Shown piece by piece: positions 18,575 to 28,013 of a stretch of 64,000 bases of DNA. Position 1 is the first letter of the stretch. Each line of letters begins with the position of its first letter. Origin of the DNA: Neobacillus driksii (GTDB taxonomy: Bacteria; Bacillota; Bacilli; Bacillales; Cytobacillaceae); the NCBI RefSeq assembly GCF_013409995.1, contig NZ_JACCBX010000003.1:248001-312000 (forward strand). The letters run 5' to 3'. The notes under the pieces were generated by a model. It searched no databases. It worked only from the letters and a program-made list of their open reading frames with translations, and was not told the DNA's origin. The translations under genes were made by a program, and so were the position numbers.

Positions 18575-20206
18575 CTAGATTCCCTCCTTATCCACTTTTT
18601 CATTTTGAATCTGATCAGCAGGTATATTAATCTTCGTTTCAGATAGTACACTTTCAATTTCTCTTTTAAGACCATACCAATTTTTATTGGTATGTGCAGC
18701 AACCCAGATTTCACCATTTTTGTTTTGTACCCAAATTCTGCGATGGTTCCAATAAGCGCCTTGTATAACACCAATCATAAAGATAATACCGCCTAAAATA
18801 ATGATCCAAAGCGTTAGGTCTTTTCGAACTGTTAAGGCTGTGACATTTTTGGTTTCGATTCCTTTGAACGCCATTTTATATTGATTATCACCTAATGGCT
18901 CAATGGTTTGTTGAATCGCAACAAAGCTTGTTTCCCCATCTGGTACTTCCGGTGACGTCATTTTGAACACAAAGGCAGGATTATTAGGTATCCTAGATTT
19001 TGTTGTTGGCTCGCCGTTTTTTGCAAATTCAAAGTCTGGGAAAAAACTCAAAACTTCCACATGATATCCATTTCCTAGATCATATTTCGGCTTTGGATCG
19101 TAAAGATTTATTTTTATGTCTCCAAAGGTTTCACCGCTGGCTTTGTTCGTTAAAGAAAATGACATTGTATTTAGTTCATCGAGTTTGTAGTCTACTTGAT
19201 ATAAAGCAAACTTTTCAAATTTCAATGGCTGATTGACTTTGATTTTGTGTTCTTTAACTTTTTCTAACTCTGGCTTTTCCCCTGGAATAGCAGGTCCTAC
19301 TCTTTTATAAAGCACTGCGTTTGTCTGATAATTTTTAACTACCATACCTGCACGATCAATCGCTGCTTCAAAGGTTTTGTCCTTATCTTTATCATAATTC
19401 TCCAGTATAAACTTTTCATTTGTTACATAGTATTGTCCATCTGTTTCAGGGACAACCTTGGTTTCACCTTCACGAAGCCATAAGACTTTATCGATGTACA
19501 TGCCAGGAACGAATCGCAGCATGCCTCCGATTAAGAAAATAATTAATCCCACATGGTTCACATATGGACCCCAACGAGAAAAACGACCCTTTTCAGCAAG
19601 CAAGTCACCGTTTTCTTCTCGTACGTGATAGCGTTTTGTTTTTAATCGTTGTTTAACCGTTGCAATGTCTTGTACATCAACGTTCCCGCTTGTTCCAAAC
19701 AGTCGCTGGCGCTTTAAAAAGCCCTCATGCCTTGTTACTCTTTGCGCTTTTAGTGCCTTATACAAAGGCACCACCCTGTCTAGACTACAAATGACCAGAG
19801 AAATACCTATCATTGCGATTAATACTAAATACCACCATGAGCTATACAAATTATTAAAGCCTAACTCATAGTATAATTTCCCAAACCAACCGTACTGATC
19901 TTCATAATATTCTTCTGCCGGCATAGTAGGTGGTATGTACATTTCCTGCGGTAGAATCGTCCCTGCCGCAGAAGCAATTAAGGTGACGATGATGAGCCAC
20001 ACACCTACCTTAACGGAAGAAAAAAAGTTCCATATCTTATCAACAATGGTTTTATTATATGTTTGTGAACGGCGAGCACTGCCTTCATAACGCATATCCA
20101 GAAGAGATTTATCTTTTGATTGTTCATCAAAAACCTTTCCGCATGCCTCACACAATACGGTTCCATGTGGATTTACATGTCCGCATTCACATTTAACATC
20201 TTTCAT
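18575..20206 (-). CDS. resB: Cytochrome c biogenesis protein ResB (Ccs1)
   Basis: 543 residues. An N-terminal zinc-ribbon-like stretch (CECGH near 5-9, CEACGK near 18-23) is followed by the Ccs1/ResB membrane domain: helices near 70-90, 130-150 and 218-238, a large extracytoplasmic domain, and a final helix near 465-485. It carries haem together with ResC. Order resA-resB-resC is as in B. subtilis. Confidence 0.94.
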   Translation of the reverse strand: MKDVKCECGHVNPHGTVLCEACGKVFDEQSKDKSLLDMRYEGSARRSQTYNKTIVDKIWNFFSSVKVGVWLIIVTLIASAAGTILPQEMYIPPTMPAEEYYEDQYGWFGKLYYELGFNNLYSSWWYLVLIAMIGISLVICSLDRVVPLYKALKAQRVTRHEGFLKRQRLFGTSGNVDVQDIATVKQRLKTKRYHVREENGDLLAEKGRFSRWGPYVNHVGLIIFLIGGMLRFVPGMYIDKVLWLREGETKVVPETDGQYYVTNEKFILENYDKDKDKTFEAAIDRAGMVVKNYQTNAVLYKRVGPAIPGEKPELEKVKEHKIKVNQPLKFEKFALYQVDYKLDELNTMSFSLTNKASGETFGDIKINLYDPKPKYDLGNGYHVEVLSFFPDFEFAKNGEPTTKSRIPNNPAFVFKMTSPEVPDGETSFVAIQQTIEPLGDNQYKMAFKGIETKNVTALTVRKDLTLWIIILGGIIFMIGVIQGAYWNHRRIWVQNKNGEIWVAAHTNKNWYGLKREIESVLSETKINIPADQIQNEKVDKEGI

Positions 20207-20229
20207 TGCAAAAAACTCCCTACAAACCC

Positions 20230-20754
20230 TTAAGGTTTAATTTTCTCCATAAACTCCCTTACTGTTGACTCCGTTAATGTTCCTGTATGATATTTAACCA
20301 CTTTCCCATCCTTGTCAATCAAGAATGTTGCAGGAAGAGGGTCAATTCCATATGCAGCCTGAACCTGAGAGTCTGTATCGATTACAATAGGAAAGTCTAG
20401 CCCTTTTCGTTCTGCAAATCGATTTACGGCTAATTCAGACTCACTGACATTAACTGCCAGCACTTGAACACCTTTGTCTTTATAATGATTATATTGATTA
20501 TTAATATAAGGCATTTCCGCTTCACATGGCTTACACCATGTTCCCCAAAAATTCAAAAATACTCCCTGTCCTTTATAATCGGAAAGTTTATGTTTTTCAC
20601 CTTCCATATCAACCAATACAAAATCAGGAGCTTTTTTACCAACCTCTACTTTCATTCTATTATCCTTTGTTAAGTTGGCATACAGCGTATAGGCAACGGC
20701 CGCAGCCAGAATAACGAGGATTGTTGTCCTCATGACTAATCGCCGTTTTTTCAT
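20230..20754 (-). CDS. resA: Thiol-disulfide oxidoreductase ResA
   Basis: 174 residues from the ATG at 20754, after GGGGGGAGAAAG. A membrane anchor (about 9-27) is followed by a thioredoxin fold with the redox pair C74 and C77 in WCKPCE and the cis-proline in LPATF. It reduces the disulfide of apocytochrome c on the outer face so haem can be attached. First gene of the res operon. Confidence 0.94.
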   Translation of the reverse strand: MKKRRLVMRTTILVILAAAVAYTLYANLTKDNRMKVEVGKKAPDFVLVDMEGEKHKLSDYKGQGVFLNFWGTWCKPCEAEMPYINNQYNHYKDKGVQVLAVNVSESELAVNRFAERKGLDFPIVIDTDSQVQAAYGIDPLPATFLIDKDGKVVKYHTGTLTESTVREFMEKIKP

Positions 20755-20857
20755 CTTTCTCCCCCCTGAAAGTTTCAATTTCTAAACACAATTGTCTAAA
20801 TTATATCACTTTACACTATATCTATAGTAAATACATTCAAATGCAATTGTGACAGCT

Positions 20858-21595
20858 TTATGAATTTTTTTTAGTAGACTCCAATGATAGTCCTCTTAAT
20901 AGCTTCACCTCATGGTGTGTCAATTCTCTAGCATCCCCTGCAGATAGTCCATGCAATGTTAAAAAACCATATTTTTCTCGTTTCAGTTTCAAAACTTCAT
21001 GCCCAATCGCTTCAAACATTCTTCGAACCTGACGATTCCGCCCTTCATGAATGATGATTTCGATAATTGCGGTTTGTTTTTGTTTATCAACCGAAAGCAT
21101 TTTGACTTTAGCAGGAGCCGTTTTCCCGTCCTCGAGACGAATTCCTCTTTCCAATTTTCTTAAGTTCTCCTTTGAAGGAATTCCTTTCGTTTTAGCTACA
21201 TACGTTTTTTCTATCTCATTCCGAGGGTGCATAAGCAAATTGGCAAACTCCCCATCATTTGTTAGCAGCAATAATCCAGAAGTATCATAATCTAGCCGTC
21301 CCACCGGGAAAATTCTTTCTTGTTGATAGGGAAAGAAATCAGTTACTACCTTTCTTCCTTTATCATCACTTACACTCGAAATGACACCGCGTGGTTTATA
21401 GAGTAGAAAATAAACAGGCTCCTCTTTCTCAATTTGAATTCCATTCACTTCAACCCGGTCAGATGATGTAACTTTCACGCCAAGCTCAGTAACTATTTTG
21501 CCATTGACTTTTACCTTACCTTCTTTAATTAACTCTTCTGATTTTCTTCTTGAAGCTACTCCAGCTCGTGCTATTACCTTTTGCAATCTTTCCAT
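20858..21595 (-). CDS. rluB: 23S rRNA pseudouridine synthase RluB
   Basis: 245 residues from the ATG at 21595 (AGGTGG upstream). An N-terminal S4 RNA-binding domain (ERLQKVIARAGVASRRKSEELI) is followed by the RsuA-type catalytic domain with GRLDYDTSGLLLLTNDG, whose aspartate is the nucleophile. In the RluB/YpuL group it modifies 23S rRNA. It lies upstream of resA on the same strand, as in B. subtilis. Confidence 0.92.
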   Translation of the reverse strand: MERLQKVIARAGVASRRKSEELIKEGKVKVNGKIVTELGVKVTSSDRVEVNGIQIEKEEPVYFLLYKPRGVISSVSDDKGRKVVTDFFPYQQERIFPVGRLDYDTSGLLLLTNDGEFANLLMHPRNEIEKTYVAKTKGIPSKENLRKLERGIRLEDGKTAPAKVKMLSVDKQKQTAIIEIIIHEGRNRQVRRMFEAIGHEVLKLKREKYGFLTLHGLSAGDARELTHHEVKLLRGLSLESTKKNS

Positions 21596-21745
21596 TATGA
21601 TCCACCTCAGCTGTTTACCTTTTATTTTGAATACTATGTGCTGCACCACAGTTTATTAGGAAAACAATAGTTATTCTTTCCTAATGAATTATGACACAAA
21701 ATCGCCTTTTTTCAAAGCACGGTTATCTTATTGTAGAAAAATAAA

Positions 21746-21793
21746 AAGCAGACCCCCTTTAGTAAATCTCTCCCAAGGAATCTGCCTTTTCTT
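21746..21793 (-). terminator. Terminator of dacB-spmA-spmB
   Basis: GGCAGATTCCTT / AAGGGGGTCTGC long stem with one bulge and G-T pairs, followed by TTTTTATTTTT on the minus strand after spmB. Confidence 0.75.
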
Positions 21794-21803
21794 AATAGTT
21801 TTT

Positions 21804-22340
21804 TTATTTTGCTCCGAATACTAATAGTACTACCACAATAGCTGCTATAATACCCACTACATCCGCAAGTAATCCAACCTTTAAGGCGTCCCCCATTTTT
21901 TTGATCCCAACTGCGCCAAAATAAACAGTCAACACGTAAAAGGTAGTATCTGTACTGCCCTGCAAAACAGATGCCAGCCTCCCAATAAAAGAATCAGGAC
22001 CATAGACAGCAATTAAATCGCTCGTCATACCAAGTGCTGCTGTTCCAGAAATGGGTCTAATTAAGATGAGAGGGACAATTTCAGCCGGAACACCGATGGC
22101 TTCCATCACTGGTCTTATCCAGTTCATTAATGCTTCTAAGGCACCTGAAGCACGGAAGACTGTAATCGCAACTAACATTCCTACTAGAAATGGAATGATG
22201 GAAAAGGCAATTTTGATGCCTTCTTTTCCGCCTTCAACAAAACTCTCATAGGTCGGAACTTGTTTAAAGGTTCCATAAAGGAGGATAATTCCTATTAAAA
22301 CAGGGATAAAACCTAGGGATATCTGAGAGAGAAATTCCAT
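21804..22340 (-). CDS. spmB: Spore maturation protein SpmB
   Basis: 178 residues from the ATG at 22340; an ATG at 22349 directly abuts the only purine-rich site (AAAGG), so the later one is preferred, though not certain. It is a nucleoside-recognition/gate-type membrane protein with about five helices. With SpmA it is needed for spore core dehydration and heat resistance. It overlaps the end of spmA. Confidence 0.92.
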   Translation of the reverse strand: MEFLSQISLGFIPVLIGIILLYGTFKQVPTYESFVEGGKEGIKIAFSIIPFLVGMLVAITVFRASGALEALMNWIRPVMEAIGVPAEIVPLILIRPISGTAALGMTSDLIAVYGPDSFIGRLASVLQGSTDTTFYVLTVYFGAVGIKKMGDALKVGLLADVVGIIAAIVVVLLVFGAK

Positions 22341-22345
22341 TCCAT

Positions 22346-22933
22346 TCATCCTTTACGACTTCGTCGATTATAAAAATAACGATCTATCATAACTGCTCCT
22401 AGCATTGAAATGATGGTTGCAATTAACGTTGGTACAACTATTTCTGTTGGGGATGCAGAATTATAGTTCATTCGAATTGCTATGACTGTAGTCGGTATGA
22501 TGGTAATGCTAGCTGTATTTATCGCCAGGAACGTAACCATTGAACGACTGGCTGAATTCTTGCCGCCATTCAATAGTTTTAATTCCTCCATAGCCTTAAT
22601 TCCAAGCGGCGTGGCGGCATTACCCAAACCAAACATATTCGCAATCATATTAGATAATATATACCCCATTGCAGGATGATTCGTTGGCACATCGGGAAAT
22701 AACTTTCGTACAAGCGGGCGAAATAACTTTGATAATACTTCAAGTAACCCTGATTCCTGGGCAATTCTCATCATACCCAGCCAAAATACAAGAATGCTGA
22801 TCAATCCAATACACAGAGTCACAGCCTCCTTTGCCCCATCAAATATCGCTTTGTTAACTTCCGCCATTGTTCCATTAATCATCGCAAAAATAAAACCAAC
22901 TATTGTCATAAAGACCCAAATATAATTAACCAT
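22346..22933 (-). CDS. spmA: Spore maturation protein SpmA
   Basis: 195 residues, membrane protein of the same gate family as SpmB; the segment GLGNAATPLGIKAMEEL (about 102-118) is the family signature. It starts within the 3' end of dacB (8-base overlap), giving the conserved sporulation operon dacB-spmA-spmB. Confidence 0.93.
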   Translation of the reverse strand: MVNYIWVFMTIVGFIFAMINGTMAEVNKAIFDGAKEAVTLCIGLISILVFWLGMMRIAQESGLLEVLSKLFRPLVRKLFPDVPTNHPAMGYILSNMIANMFGLGNAATPLGIKAMEELKLLNGGKNSASRSMVTFLAINTASITIIPTTVIAIRMNYNSASPTEIVVPTLIATIISMLGAVMIDRYFYNRRSRKG

Positions 22934-24071
22934 ATAATCTCACGCCAATAACAGAAAGAAATATATTTTTTATTGATTCAAATAGTCCCTTTTTCTTCTC
23001 AGGACCTCCTTGATAATAAATAGGTGTTTCTCTAACAACTTTTCCATCCAGAAAAACCTGTGCTCTACCTACGGCTTCTCCGTTACGGTTTGATTCCTCC
23101 CAATCTTCACCGGGCTTATTTAGTTTATATTTGATAGAGAACAAGTCCATTTCCTCATTAGTGGCAGGGTAAACAATAGTGTTTTTTATATATAAATGTT
23201 CTTGATAAACCTTATTTGTTTTAATATCTATCTTTCCTTTTGACAACACTTCCGCCATATCATAGGTTTTAAAACCATTTTCATACATTGCAATGTGATC
23301 ATTCCAGTCATCCGAAGCATTCAATGTAACCGCAATTAAACTCATATCCCCTTTGGTTGCTGTTGACACAAGGGTTCTTTTTGCACGTTTGGTATACCCA
23401 GTTTTACCGCCAGTTGTATATTTGTATTTTGTTAGTAATCGGTTTTTATTTTTCCATTGACGGTCCCAATTTTCAGTAGGGTTTGGCGCTTTATAAGTCT
23501 TGGTTCCAGCAATTTTTTGATATGTTTCATTTTGCATAGCATACCGAGTTAATAGAGCCATATCATAGGCAGTTGAATAATGGTCTTCATGGTCGTCTAA
23601 ACCATGTGGATTGGAAAAATGGGTATTCAACATACCAATCTCTCTAGCTTTTTGGTTCATTAAATAGACGAACCCATCCAAACTTCCCCCAACATGTTCA
23701 GCAATTGCCACGGCCGTGTCATTGCCAGACCTAAGCATTAAACCATATACTAAATGCTCCAGCTTAATCTTTTCCCCGGGCTTTAAATAGACAGACGACC
23801 CTTCCGCACGGGTAGCTTGTTCGCTTACTTTCACTATTTCATCCATTTCTCCCGATTCGATCGCAAGAATTGCCGTCATGATCTTTGTAATACTAGCAAT
23901 CCTTCGTTTTGTGTGGGCATCTTTCTCAAATAGGACACGCCCTGATTCTTGCTCCATTAGAACTGCACCACGTGCACTTACGGAAACGGAAGCATCCACC
24001 TTTTGAGGAATGTTTGCAATGAATAGTGAGACCATGAGGGCAAAAATGACTAGCTTCCAAATCATTCTCAT
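22926..24071 (-). CDS. dacB: D-alanyl-D-alanine carboxypeptidase DacB (PBP5*)
   Basis: 381 residues. Signal peptide about 1-27; penicillin-binding transpeptidase motifs SITK (60-63), SGN in LRSGNDTAVAI, and KTG in GGKTGYT. The low-molecular-weight PBP regulates cross-linking of the spore cortex from the mother-cell side, with sigma-E control in B. subtilis. First gene of the spm operon. GAGGTAA precedes the ATG. Confidence 0.93.
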   Translation of the reverse strand: MRMIWKLVIFALMVSLFIANIPQKVDASVSVSARGAVLMEQESGRVLFEKDAHTKRRIASITKIMTAILAIESGEMDEIVKVSEQATRAEGSSVYLKPGEKIKLEHLVYGLMLRSGNDTAVAIAEHVGGSLDGFVYLMNQKAREIGMLNTHFSNPHGLDDHEDHYSTAYDMALLTRYAMQNETYQKIAGTKTYKAPNPTENWDRQWKNKNRLLTKYKYTTGGKTGYTKRAKRTLVSTATKGDMSLIAVTLNASDDWNDHIAMYENGFKTYDMAEVLSKGKIDIKTNKVYQEHLYIKNTIVYPATNEEMDLFSIKYKLNKPGEDWEESNRNGEAVGRAQVFLDGKVVRETPIYYQGGPEKKKGLFESIKNIFLSVIGVRLYG

Positions 24072-24185
24072 AAGTTTACCTCGTCCCCTTCGTTAACATT
24101 TCTAGCAGCAATATTTTACTGCCTAGCTTTCTAAAATTTTATGCAGGACAAGGCTTGATATGACTATTTGTCCTAAAAATTGAAA

Positions 24186-24211
24186 AGGCAATCGACTTTT
24201 GCCGACTGCCT
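24186..24211 (-). terminator. Terminator of sodF
   Basis: AGGCAGTCG / CGATTGCCT imperfect stem followed by TTTTCAATTTTT on the minus strand. Confidence 0.75.
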
Positions 24212-24217
24212 AACCAT

Positions 24218-25108
24218 TTAGAATGCTGGCCACTTAATCTCAAATGCTTTATCAAACCTCATTTCAACATCATTCCAGTTTACAAGATTCCACCAATTGT
24301 CAACGTAGCCAGATCTATTGTTCTTATACTGTAGATAATATGCGTGTTCCCAAACATCTAAAACTAATAGAGGTATGGTGTCCCATTGTGTTAACAGCAT
24401 ATGTCTTTCTGATTGTAATATTTCAAGGTGCCTGGCACGAGGAGACCATACGAGGATCGCCCACCCTACACCTTCGACCTGTTTTGCTGCTTCAGAGAAC
24501 TGTTTTTTAAATTTTTCAAAACTGCCAAAATAATTTTCTATTTCTTTTTTTAGAAGTCCTTGAGGGCTTCCTCCTCCTTTCGGGATCATGTTTTTCCAAA
24601 AAATTGTATGCAAGTAATGCCCTGAACCATGAAAGGCCAATTCTCTTGACCAATGTTTGACAAGGGAAAAATCATTGTTATCTCTAGCCTTCTTTAAATT
24701 TACCTCCGCTTTGTTTAAACCATCTACATAGGAGCGGTGGTGCTTATCATGATGAAGTCTCATGATTTCCTCCGAGATATAGGGTTCTAAAGCATTATAG
24801 GCATATGGTAGCTCTGGGAGTGTATGACCGCCAGGCAGGACGGTCTTTTTTTCAACCCAAATCGTTCCAACCCCTTGTTTACGAGAAAAATAACTCTCCA
24901 GTTGCTCATGGATTTCTTCTGCTTTTGATTGTAGACTTAGCATGTCATGATCAGATAATGATCCACTCGTATTCTCAATCAAATCGGTGAAATGTTCGAG
25001 CTGCTCCCATAACTCTAAATTATCTTTGACATCATCTGTTTCTAGGAACTCCTTCATTTGCTCATTCCATTCAAATAACTCGTGGACATATTGACTAAAT
25101 CGATTCAT
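24218..25108 (-). CDS. sodF: Fe/Mn superoxide dismutase with N-terminal extension (SodF-like)
   Basis: 296 residues, long for a SOD of about 200. Residues 1-90 form a helical, charged extension without a recognised fold; 92-296 are the SOD domain, with ligand regions LHHDKHHRSYV (first His), HGSGHYLHTIFW (second), and DVWEHAYYLQYKNNR (Asp and His). B. subtilis SodF has the same extended layout. It probably removes superoxide in or near the developing spore, but its role is less clear than SodA's. Confidence 0.88.
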   Translation of the reverse strand: MNRFSQYVHELFEWNEQMKEFLETDDVKDNLELWEQLEHFTDLIENTSGSLSDHDMLSLQSKAEEIHEQLESYFSRKQGVGTIWVEKKTVLPGGHTLPELPYAYNALEPYISEEIMRLHHDKHHRSYVDGLNKAEVNLKKARDNNDFSLVKHWSRELAFHGSGHYLHTIFWKNMIPKGGGSPQGLLKKEIENYFGSFEKFKKQFSEAAKQVEGVGWAILVWSPRARHLEILQSERHMLLTQWDTIPLLVLDVWEHAYYLQYKNNRSGYVDNWWNLVNWNDVEMRFDKAFEIKWPAF

Positions 25109-25177
25109 ACGATCCCACCCTTTTATTTTGAATCTCCCCTAAAAGGTATGAAAAATATGATGGATTATGAACAAAAA

Positions 25178-25205
25178 AAAACTGCCCTAAGTAAGGACAG
25201 TTTTT
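25178..25205 (-). terminator. Terminator of ypuI
   Basis: AAAACTGTCCT / AGGGCAGTTTT stem with a nine-T run on the minus strand after ypuI. Confidence 0.85.
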
Positions 25206-25211
25206 AATCAT

Positions 25212-25700
25212 TTATTTTGATTGAATCATTTTTGTACGGTAATCTGTTTCATAGTATTCCAGTTCTTCTCTTACCCTTTGAAATTCTCCCTCAAGACCTT
25301 TCACTAACTTTTGTACACTTTCAGGTACAGTTTTATAAAACTTTATTGAATTTCGTCCTGTATAGGCAGAACGGCTATCCTCAAACCAAGCGTCATTTTT
25401 AGGAGAGAAAAATTCCTCAATACACTGATGAAAAATACGATAAAGAGTTTTCTCAGCTGTGGGCTTTTGAAAAGGTTCACTTTGCAAGATCACTGAACAA
25501 GCATCTAGGCTTTCTTCACAATAAACAAGCAATTTTCTCAAATTGGATAGAATTAATTTATAATAACTTGAATCTCCTGTTAATTCTTGTTCCATCTGTG
25601 AAACGGTCGTTTCATTTAAATAATTTTCTAATGTTCCGATTGTTGAGGTTAAAAATCCTCCAACATCATTTAGCTGCGTCTTAACTAATGAATTTCCCAT
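25212..25700 (-). CDS. ypuI: YpuI family protein (DUF3907)
   Basis: 162 residues, no signal or membrane segment. The pattern matches B. subtilis YpuI: a helical N-terminal half (QLNDVGGFLTSTIGTLENYLN) and a central YRIFHQCIEEFFSPKND block. YpuI is conserved in spore formers; its biochemical function is unknown. It lies downstream of scpB as in B. subtilis, but an extra gene (25734-26153) intervenes. Confidence 0.85.
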   Translation of the reverse strand: MGNSLVKTQLNDVGGFLTSTIGTLENYLNETTVSQMEQELTGDSSYYKLILSNLRKLLVYCEESLDACSVILQSEPFQKPTAEKTLYRIFHQCIEEFFSPKNDAWFEDSRSAYTGRNSIKFYKTVPESVQKLVKGLEGEFQRVREELEYYETDYRTKMIQSK

Positions 25701-25733
25701 CCAAACACTCCTTTGTATTCTTTTATACCCTTC

Positions 25734-26153
25734 CTACCTCGGTTGTTTAATGTAGTCCAGTGGAGAACGGAGTTCAAATTTATGGTTTTGCTTAACAGCA
25801 AGTACTATTTCAGGTAATTTTTCAAAATCAATATCTTGAAAATATGAAGCAAATTCCTGTTTAGAATTAATGTATAACCGTTTGCGATTACGCAAACCCG
25901 GATTTTTGATTAAACATACTAATGCCACAATATCCTTGAAGGTTACTTCAATATTGTCTTTTGTTAGAATTGGGTTTTGTTGAAAAGGAGTGAATTCTTG
26001 AAACAACTCATCAAAGTATCTAACATACAATACGTGAAATGTTTTTTCTTCAGAACCATCAATAAAAGTTACTTCACTTCTATTAAAGAAATCCTCTGAA
26101 GTGTTTGATTTTTCCTTTTCCAATTCATATCCGGTGCATTCTTTAATCAGCAA
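25734..26153 (-). CDS. Hypothetical protein, TTG start
   Basis: 139 residues with no internal methionine, so the TTG at 26153 (AAAGGGG ten bases upstream) is the only sensible start. It is soluble and rich in Phe, Glu and Asn; no motif is recognised. It lies between scpB and ypuI, where B. subtilis has no gene. Reading-frame length and ribosome site support a real gene. Confidence 0.65.
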   Translation of the reverse strand: MLIKECTGYELEKEKSNTSEDFFNRSEVTFIDGSEEKTFHVLYVRYFDELFQEFTPFQQNPILTKDNIEVTFKDIVALVCLIKNPGLRNRKRLYINSKQEFASYFQDIDFEKLPEIVLAVKQNHKFELRSPLDYIKQPR

Positions 26154-26254
26154 TTAAATCAATCCCCTTTAGCCAGTAACAAATAAGTAGAAGTTTCGGA
26201 AATCTTCGAAATCATACTTCTATTTTATCACATCTTAATGAAATTGTTTTACTT

Positions 26255-26842
26255 TTAAGAATTTAAACTCTCCTGAAACTTTTCGAAGAAAAGGTCGGCT
26301 TCTTCTTGTACAAATTCTTCTTCGACTCTATCAGGAAGCTTGGGCAATTCTTGAATGTTTTTCAAACCGAAGTAGTCAAGAAATTCTTTTGTGGTTCCAT
26401 ACAGGTATGCTCTTCCCGTACCTTCAGCCCTTCCCACTTCCTTAATAAGTGCCTTTGTCATTAGAGTATGAAGTGGTCTCTCCGTTTTTACTCCCCGGAT
26501 TTCCTCTATTTCTGCACGTGTGATCGGCTGTTTATAAGCAATAATAGCCAATGTTTCTAAAGCAGCCTGAGACAAAGCAGAGGTATTTGGTGAGTCGACA
26601 AGTCTCTTAAGATAGGCTGCATTCTCTTTTTTGGTTGCAAGCTGATAGGTACCAGCGAGTTGAACAATCATAATTCCGCGATGGGTATCTTTTTCATATA
26701 CTTGTCTTAACTCTTCTATTATCTCGCCAGCCTTCAATTCCTCTACGTCCAGGACCTCAGCCACATGCTTTAAAGTGAGTCCTTCATCACCGGCAGCGAA
26801 TAAAAGACTTTCTAAAATACTTTGCCATTTAACTATTTCCAA
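26255..26842 (-). CDS. scpB: Segregation and condensation protein ScpB
   Basis: 195 residues from TTG at 26842 ([21 protein letters not shown]), matching the family N-terminus, with AAGGAG inside scpA. A longer frame starting at 26905 would add residues not found in ScpB. Two winged-helix domains ([27 protein letters not shown] is the conserved core). ScpB dimers join ScpA and SMC in the bacterial condensin. Overlaps scpA by 14 bases. Confidence 0.93.
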   Translation of the reverse strand: MEIVKWQSILESLLFAAGDEGLTLKHVAEVLDVEELKAGEIIEELRQVYEKDTHRGIMIVQLAGTYQLATKKENAAYLKRLVDSPNTSALSQAALETLAIIAYKQPITRAEIEEIRGVKTERPLHTLMTKALIKEVGRAEGTGRAYLYGTTKEFLDYFGLKNIQELPKLPDRVEEEFVQEEADLFFEKFQESLNS

Positions 26843-27602
26843 GCCCTTCTGCTCCTTCCTTAACTGCATGAACAAATATATCCCCAAAGTTTTCATGTTG
26901 TTCAACGTCTATTTCTTTTCTTTTGATAAGCTCCAATACCGCCAAAAATGTCACAACGATATGTTCCTTTGCAGCAACAGGAAATAAATCGTTAAAGTTT
27001 TTCCTGCCTTTTATGAGCTTTAATTCATTCATAATTTCTGTCATTCTTGCTTCAATTGATATTTCTTGTCTGGCTATCTTTGTTGCCATTGGACGTTGCA
27101 GCTTTTTCCTGCGCAATAGCTTTTGAAAAGCGGCCAGCATGTCGTATAGAGTTACATTTAGTTCAGTTTTTTCCGGTTGTTTGTCTTTTGCAAAATCTGA
27201 TAGGTCACTCGGTGGTTTCGTATACATGAGTCCCCGTTCTTCCTCAAGCGACTTTAAATCATGAGCAGCCTCTTTGTATTTCCGATATTCAATCAGCCTT
27301 TCGACTAACTCGTCCCTTGGGTCTTCTTCGTAATTTATTTCGGAATCTAAATCATCCAATTCCTCTTCATGCTTTGGTAGTAACATTTTACTTTTGATCG
27401 CTAATAAGGTTGCAGCCATCACAAGAAATTCACTGGCTATATCCAATTTAAGTTCAGACATTGTTTTTATATAGATTAAATATTGTTCAGTAATTTGAGC
27501 AACAGGAATATCATATATATCAATTTCAAGCCGATTTATTAAATGGAGCAATAAATCCAATGGACCTTCAAACGCATCAATTTTTACATTATAGTGTATC
27601 AT
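26829..27602 (-). CDS. scpA: Segregation and condensation protein ScpA
   Basis: 257 residues, kleisin subunit. The N-terminus ([19 protein letters not shown]) is the ScpA signature that contacts the SMC neck; the C-terminal winged helix binds the SMC cap. An acidic linker follows residue 75. Overlaps scpB, so the two are coupled. The ATG at 27602 follows GGTGAAAG with little spacing. Confidence 0.93.
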   Translation of the reverse strand: MIHYNVKIDAFEGPLDLLLHLINRLEIDIYDIPVAQITEQYLIYIKTMSELKLDIASEFLVMAATLLAIKSKMLLPKHEEELDDLDSEINYEEDPRDELVERLIEYRKYKEAAHDLKSLEEERGLMYTKPPSDLSDFAKDKQPEKTELNVTLYDMLAAFQKLLRRKKLQRPMATKIARQEISIEARMTEIMNELKLIKGRKNFNDLFPVAAKEHIVVTFLAVLELIKRKEIDVEQHENFGDIFVHAVKEGAEGLGNS

Positions 27603-27799
27603 CTTTCACCAGAATCCTTGATGTAATTTTCATATTCATGACTCTTATTAGTATAGAGGAATCAAATAGGTTATCCAATAGAAATTTATTGGCTTTAGTA
27701 TTTATTGAAAAAATGATGTTTGCCCATAACACTGGACAACGACGGTACATATGATGAGAGGGAAAAGAATAACAAAACAACTATAGGAGGGTTTTACAC

Positions 27800-27889
27800 A
27801 TGGCTGATGGTTACGGTTTCGGAGGCGGTTTCGCTTTAATCGTGGTTCTATTCATTCTGTTGATTATTGTTGGTGCTTCTTGGTTCTAA
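27800..27889 (+). CDS. Small YjcZ-family sporulation-type membrane peptide
   Basis: 29 residues, too short for routine calling. AGGAGGG sits nine bases before the ATG and a strong terminator follows. The sequence has a glycine/aromatic N-terminus (MADGYGFGGGFA) and then a single hydrophobic helix (LIVVLFILLIIVGASWF), the hallmark of the YjcZ/SscA-like peptides common in spore formers. Family members are expressed during sporulation; function of this one is unknown. Confidence 0.88.
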   Translation: MADGYGFGGGFALIVVLFILLIIVGASWF

Positions 27890-27911
27890 GTTAGAGGTTG
27901 CATTGGAAGCG

Positions 27912-27939
27912 AGCCCGCCTTTTTTAGGCGGGCTTTTTC
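27912..27939 (+). terminator. Terminator of the YjcZ-like gene
   Basis: AGCCCGCC / GGCGGGCT, an 8-bp perfect GC-rich stem followed by TTTTTCT. Confidence 0.92.
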
Positions 27940-28013
27940 TCTATGGCAAAACCCTGAAGAATCGTTCATTATATGCTACACTGTACATATCTTATCAATG
28001 AGAGGGTGATTTT

